Shown here piece by piece: positions 60,383 to 64,000 of a stretch of DNA of 64,000 nt. The position numbers were made by a program, and so were the translations under genes. The stretch's first letter is position 1. Each line of letters begins with the position of its first letter. The notes beneath the pieces were generated by a model, which saw only the letters and a list, made by a program, of their open reading frames with translations, searched no databases and was not told the origin of the DNA. Origin of the DNA: Hamadaea tsunoensis DSM 44101 (GTDB taxonomy: Bacteria; Actinomycetota; Actinomycetes; Mycobacteriales; Micromonosporaceae); contig NZ_AUAX01000008.1 in NCBI RefSeq assembly GCF_000428945.1, positions 248,001-312,000 on the forward strand, read 5' to 3'.

Positions 60383-60501
60383 TTCGCTCCCGATGGGTGA
60401 TTCGGCCCGCAACCGTCAGACCCCGGCCTTAGGCTGCGGAAGGTCGGCCGAATTCGATCGGCGATCCGAGAATCACTCACCTTGAGCAGGGGGAATCCAA
60501 C

Positions 60502-60909
60502 ATGGCCTCGCGCCTCAACCCGTACGTCAACTACCCCGGCACCGCCCGGGAAGCCATGGAGTTCTACCAGAGCATCCTCGGCGGCGAACTCAACGTGAAC
60601 ACGTTCGGCGAGTACGGGCAGACCGATGCGTCCATCGCCGACAAGGTCATGCACGCCCAGCTGGAGACGCCGGCCGGCTACACCATCATGGCCTCCGACC
60701 TGGCCCCCGGCATGGACTACCAGCCCGGCACCAACATCACCATCAGCCTCAGCGGCGACGAGCCGACCCTGCGCGGCTACTTCGAAGGGCTCGCCGAGGG
60801 CGGCAAGATCACGATGCCGCTGGAGAAGCAGATGTGGGGCGACGAGTTCGGCGCCCTCACCGACAAGTACGGCGTGAACTGGATGGTCAACATCGGTCAG
60901 CCGCGCTGA
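60502..60909 (+). CDS. PhnB-like VOC-fold protein
   Basis: Protein of 135 aa with the PhnB/3-demethylubiquinone methyltransferase-like glyoxalase fold: NPYVNYPGTAREAMEFYQSI at the start, MHAQLETPAGYTIMASDLAP, and WGDEFGALTDKYGVNWMVNI at the end. The family is used for many small-molecule reactions and resistances; the substrate is not evident. AGGGGGAA lies about 6 nt before ATG 60502. Its last 13 bp overlap the stop of the convergent ligase gene. Confidence 0.88.
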   Translation: MASRLNPYVNYPGTAREAMEFYQSILGGELNVNTFGEYGQTDASIADKVMHAQLETPAGYTIMASDLAPGMDYQPGTNITISLSGDEPTLRGYFEGLAEGGKITMPLEKQMWGDEFGALTDKYGVNWMVNIGQPR

Positions 60910-61880
60910 TCCCAGCGCACCTCGGCGGGGCCGCGCTCCGGGCGCAGGCCCCGCCAGCTCGGATGGCGCAGCCGGTTGTCCGGCGTCACGTTGCGGTAGA
61001 CCACCTCGCCGACCAGCTCGGGCCGCGTCCAGTGGGCCTTGCGGGCGTACTCGCGGGGAACCGGGCCGGCATAGGGCGAAGCGGAGGTCTCCAGTGTGGT
61101 CAGGCGCGCGTACAGGTCGTCGAGCACCTTGTCGGTGAAGCCCGTCCCGACGTGCCCTAAGAAGATCAGCTGGTCGTCCTCGTCGTAGGCGCCGAGCAGC
61201 AGCGCCCCGATCGTGCCCGCGCGGCGCCCCTCCCCGAGCGTGTAGCCGCAGACGATGGCCTCGGTCGTGGTGAACAGCGGCGTCTTGATCCAGGTACGCG
61301 ACCGCCGGCCGGGTTCGTACAAGCCGTCGACCCGTTTGGCGACCACGCCTTCGAGACCCTGCGTACGCGCCGCTTCGAGCACGTCTTGCCCGTCGCCGTC
61401 GAAGGCCGGGGACAGATCGTCCACACCGGAGTCGTCGAGCAGCTTCCGGCGTACCGACCAGGGCCGATCGAGCAGGCTGGTCGACTTGCGGTGCAGCAGG
61501 TCGAACGCGAAGAACCGGACCGGGACCGCGGCGACCAGGGCGGCGGGCGGATTGCGGATGTGCATCCGCCGCTGGAGCAGCGCGAACGACGGCGCCCCGG
61601 TACGCGGATCCAGCGCGACGATCTCCCCGTCGAGGGTCAGCGACCGGTAGCCGCTCAGCGGGCCGAGATCCGGGAAGCTCGACGTGATGTCGAGATCGTT
61701 GCGGCTGGTGATCCGCAGCCCGCCCCGGTCGCTGGTCGTCACGATGCCGCGGATGCCGTCCCATTTGAACTCGTAGACCCAGCCGGGCCCGGACGGCACG
61801 GAACCGGCCGTCGCCAGCATCGGCGCGACAGCCGGCGGCCAGGTCGCCGCGCGCTCCCCCACCCGTCGAGCATGCCTCAT
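60897..61880 (-). CDS. ATP-dependent DNA ligase (LigC/LigD-ligase type)
   Basis: Adenylyltransferase plus OB-fold ligase of 327 aa. The lysine that takes AMP is Lys39 in EFKWDGIRG; motifs III (LDGEIVALD), IIIa (FFAFDLLH), IV (LEGVVAKR) and V (RTWIKTPLF) follow. It is the short stand-alone type that seals nicks, often with Ku or LigD polymerase and nuclease genes, none of which is near. Start ATG 61880 (MRHARRVGER) lacks a clear ribosome-binding site. Confidence 0.9.
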   Translation of the reverse strand: MRHARRVGERAATWPPAVAPMLATAGSVPSGPGWVYEFKWDGIRGIVTTSDRGGLRITSRNDLDITSSFPDLGPLSGYRSLTLDGEIVALDPRTGAPSFALLQRRMHIRNPPAALVAAVPVRFFAFDLLHRKSTSLLDRPWSVRRKLLDDSGVDDLSPAFDGDGQDVLEAARTQGLEGVVAKRVDGLYEPGRRSRTWIKTPLFTTTEAIVCGYTLGEGRRAGTIGALLLGAYDEDDQLIFLGHVGTGFTDKVLDDLYARLTTLETSASPYAGPVPREYARKAHWTRPELVGEVVYRNVTPDNRLRHPSWRGLRPERGPAEVRWDQRG

Positions 61881-61953
61881 GATCGGCCGTACGCGGGCCC
61901 GAACCGCTCAGCGGCCGCGAAATCCGCATCTCCGTGGTGGACGGATCAGCGGC

Positions 61954-63714
61954 TCAGTGCGAGACGGCCTGCATCGCCATCAGGATCGCCACCGGCACCG
62001 GGAAGAGCAGGAGGAAGAACACCGGCAGCCGCATCGGCGGGGCGGGCGGCGGGTCGACCCGATCGGCGTACCGCGAACGGGCGTGCAGCAGGCCGGCGGT
62101 CAGCGAGGCGGCCGTGCGGCCACCGCGCCGGGCCTGGGCGGGCAGCAGTACGGCCGCCGGTCCGGCCACGACCACCACCGAGTCGTCCTGTGTGCTGACC
62201 GAGGTCACGTCCGCCCACGACGAACGCACCGAGCCGAGCACGCCGCGGGCCGCGATCCCGCCGCCGTTCCAGGCCGCGGCCGGTCGCAGCCAGATGCGGT
62301 AGCCCGCCGCGAACGACGCCAGGGTCAGGAGCACGGAGAGGACGAAGGCCGGGGTCGTCGGCAGCCGCCGGACGAGTTCGACGAGAGCGAGCGGGAGGCA
62401 GGCGCTCAACGCGTACCCGATGAGGGCGGGCTTGCGGTAGCGGAAGACCTGCTCGGGAGCGGCGGTCAACTCCGCGGCCGGTACGAGCGCGGCGACCTGT
62501 CCGGGTAGCGCCCCCCGAGGCTGGTCCGGAGCCGGCCCGGTGCCGTGGTCGCCACCCGCCACGGGGCGGAACCTGCCGAGCCCCGACGGCGGCCGTACGC
62601 GGGCCGTGGCGACGACCGGGCCGCCGGCGATACCGACGATCACCGTCGCGCCGGGAGCGGGTACGCCGTACAGCGTGATCCGCTGATCCTGCCACCGGGA
62701 CGGCGTCGCCAGGCCGCCCATGTCCTCCCGGTGCGGCTGCCCGTCGCGGACCAGCGCCTCCTCGCCGAGGTCCAGGCGGGCGAGCGGTTCGGCCCCGGCG
62801 AGGGCGTCGCCGGCGTACAGGTTGCCGTCCTGGTAGTACGCCTCGGTCATCGGGTACGCGCCGCTCAGCATCCGGCGGCTGCGGACGGCGTACCCGGTGG
62901 TGATCAGGGCGAGCGCGCCGAGGGCGAGCAGCACCGCGAGCAGCTGCCAGGGCGTGGCGTCGTAGGGTTCGGCGAGCGGCTGGGCGAGCCCGCCGTCGTC
63001 GACCCGCAGCCGGATCTCGCCGCCGACGCGATAGCTCGCGGGCGACACGACGTCGATGACCCGCGTCGGGTCGGCCACCGTCACGGTGTAGCCGGTCGCG
63101 TCCACGGCTGTGATCGCCGCCGACTCGGTCCGGGCGGCGGCCTGCCGGGCGTCCATCGTGGACTGCCGCAGCACGCCGGCCGTGCTCACCGCCGCGCCGA
63201 CGAGCAGCAGGGCCAGGCCGAGACCGATCCGGATCCGGCCCCGCCGCGGCGTGAGCCGGACGGCCGTCAGGTTCCCGCGCGGTGTCCGGTCGGCGAACTC
63301 CCGCTCGGCCGGCGACGGGGACCTGCGCGTACGCAGCCACGCGAGCAGGATCGTCACCAGCGCGTACGCGATCAGGGACAGCTCGGCGACCAGGGAGGCA
63401 TCGGCCGGGTGGAACTGGTCCCACAGCGGACCGGCGACGGCGACGACCGCGGCCGCGAGCGCGGCCAGGCGGGGCGTCGACCAGCCGAGGATCAGCCACG
63501 AACCGACGAACAGTCCGAGGGCGATCACGTTGACCGGTTCGGGGCCGCACGGCCGCGCCTCGGTACACGGGACGTCCGGCTGCGCGTTGACGGTGATCAC
63601 GGTCGCCGCGCAGCCGACGAAGAAGATCGCCCAGCGCAGCACGTGTGCCCGCCACCGGCTCGGCGCGGCGTCCCGCAGTGCCCACGCGTCGGCGGTCGTC
63701 AGGATCGAGGCCAT
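61954..63714 (-). CDS. Large membrane protein with PH-like C-terminal domain
   Basis: Protein of 586 aa with about nine membrane segments, an external loop with two close Cys (VPCTEARPCGPEP), a central hydrophilic domain and a C-terminal cytoplasmic domain (GVLGSVRSSWADVTSVSTQD) of bacterial-PH type, ending in a last membrane segment. A DUF3592-like segment may be present in the middle (RVIDVVSPASYRVGGEIRLR). I do not recognise the family as a whole. ATG 63714 has a CACGAT box 6 nt upstream, a weak leaderless call. Confidence 0.65.
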   Translation of the reverse strand: MASILTTADAWALRDAAPSRWRAHVLRWAIFFVGCAATVITVNAQPDVPCTEARPCGPEPVNVIALGLFVGSWLILGWSTPRLAALAAAVVAVAGPLWDQFHPADASLVAELSLIAYALVTILLAWLRTRRSPSPAEREFADRTPRGNLTAVRLTPRRGRIRIGLGLALLLVGAAVSTAGVLRQSTMDARQAAARTESAAITAVDATGYTVTVADPTRVIDVVSPASYRVGGEIRLRVDDGGLAQPLAEPYDATPWQLLAVLLALGALALITTGYAVRSRRMLSGAYPMTEAYYQDGNLYAGDALAGAEPLARLDLGEEALVRDGQPHREDMGGLATPSRWQDQRITLYGVPAPGATVIVGIAGGPVVATARVRPPSGLGRFRPVAGGDHGTGPAPDQPRGALPGQVAALVPAAELTAAPEQVFRYRKPALIGYALSACLPLALVELVRRLPTTPAFVLSVLLTLASFAAGYRIWLRPAAAWNGGGIAARGVLGSVRSSWADVTSVSTQDDSVVVVAGPAAVLLPAQARRGGRTAASLTAGLLHARSRYADRVDPPPAPPMRLPVFFLLLFPVPVAILMAMQAVSH

Positions 63715-63791
63715 CCCCGCATCGTGCGGACACCGCCGCCGATGATCCATCGGCCGAGCGGTTCAAGCTCGGCGGTGCGACCATCGACCCC

Positions 63792-64000
63792 ATGAAGGTG
63801 CTCTACATCGGCGGCGCCGGCTACGTCGGCCGCTTCCTCGTCCCGCTGCTCGCCCGGAAGCACGAGATCCGCGTGTTCGACCGGACCGATCCGGACCTCG
63901 CGGAGGCGGAGTTCCTCCGCGGCGACGCCACCGACTACGAAGCCCTGCTGGCGGCGATGGACGGCATCGACGTCGTGCTGCACGGCGCCATGGGCGACAT
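63792..64000 (+). CDS. NAD(P)-dependent epimerase/dehydratase (partial)
   Basis: First 69 residues of an SDR-type protein: MKVLYIGGAGYVGRFLVPLL contains the Rossmann motif GGAGYVG, and FDRTDPDLAEAEFLRGDATD the next strand with the acidic residue that favours NAD. It continues beyond the window. Divergent from the membrane protein with 77 bp between starts. Substrate not evident. Confidence 0.8.
   Translation, partial: MKVLYIGGAGYVGRFLVPLLARKHEIRVFDRTDPDLAEAEFLRGDATDYEALLAAMDGIDVVLHGAMGD

Noticed and set aside
54518-60400. A 1960-codon plus-strand open frame
   Set aside because: It runs opposite the ABC, TetR and NACHT genes, is Arg/His/Val/Asp-rich and crosses several gene borders. This is the usual antisense artefact of high GC at third codon positions.
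1-64000. tRNA, rRNA, transposase or integrase genes
   Set aside because: Reading both strands I found no cloverleaf with conserved arms, no rRNA segment and no recombinase; a tRNAscan/Infernal run would be decisive.

Overview
The window is about 70% GC. Its genes are dense, often overlap by 4 bp, and many seem to lack a ribosome-binding site. The protein families are those of a filamentous actinomycete: LacI-controlled sugar ABC operons, Tat-exported lipoproteins, secreted xylanase, chitosanase and GH25 lysozyme, a sortase, a Ser/Thr kinase with one membrane anchor, and DHA2 drug pumps. Frequent gcgtac/gtacgc words and the family mix fit Micromonosporaceae, but no marker fixes the genus. I saw no rRNA, tRNA, insertion sequence, prophage or CRISPR array.

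Layout. 1-4,600: a sugar ABC importer operon (two permeases, lipoprotein receptor) with a LacI regulator. 4,795-16,300: DUF433 protein, acyl-CoA ligase, DUF1684 protein, membrane protein, membrane-anchored esterase, an MprF-like lipid modifier, a transglycosylase-like protein, a lipoprotein, and a glutaredoxin-thioredoxin reductase fusion. 16,471-21,640: an ABC-2 export pair, a SUFU-domain protein, a secreted lysozyme, and a hemerythrin gene flanked by two tiny membrane-protein genes. 21,739-31,826: a secreted penicillin acylase with a discoidin domain, a degenerate M23 protein, a TetR/MFS efflux pair, a YGQP-repeat membrane protein and RNase Z. 32,190-39,404: a complete xylan-use locus with an importer operon and LacI on one strand and GH43 xylosidase plus GH10 xylanase on the other, sharing operators. 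39,445-48,979: GNAT, ABC exporter, a second ABC-2 pair paralogous to the first, a DnaN paralogue, an M24 peptidase, two secreted proteins and a GH75 chitosanase with two CBM35-like domains. 49,096-56,964: Ser/Thr kinase, sortase with a DUF4397 protein, and a TetR-controlled heterodimeric ABC exporter. 57,023-64,000: a membrane-anchored NACHT-type STAND NTPase, GrpB, PhnB-like protein, ATP-dependent DNA ligase, a large membrane protein and the start of a Rossmann-fold epimerase.

The most unusual material is intergenic. A mosaic family of palindromic repeats fills two non-coding stretches (7,606-8,114 and 19,796-20,551) and recurs in inverted orientation. An unrelated 79-bp nested hairpin occurs twice (25,0xx and 40,0xx) with 74 of 79 bases identical, each time just beyond a stop codon. 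At least ten genes carry a TANNNT box 6-7 nt before the start codon, which points to leaderless transcription and helps choose starts. The protein locus most likely to belong to a poorly described system is the NACHT NTPase at 57,023-59,776.
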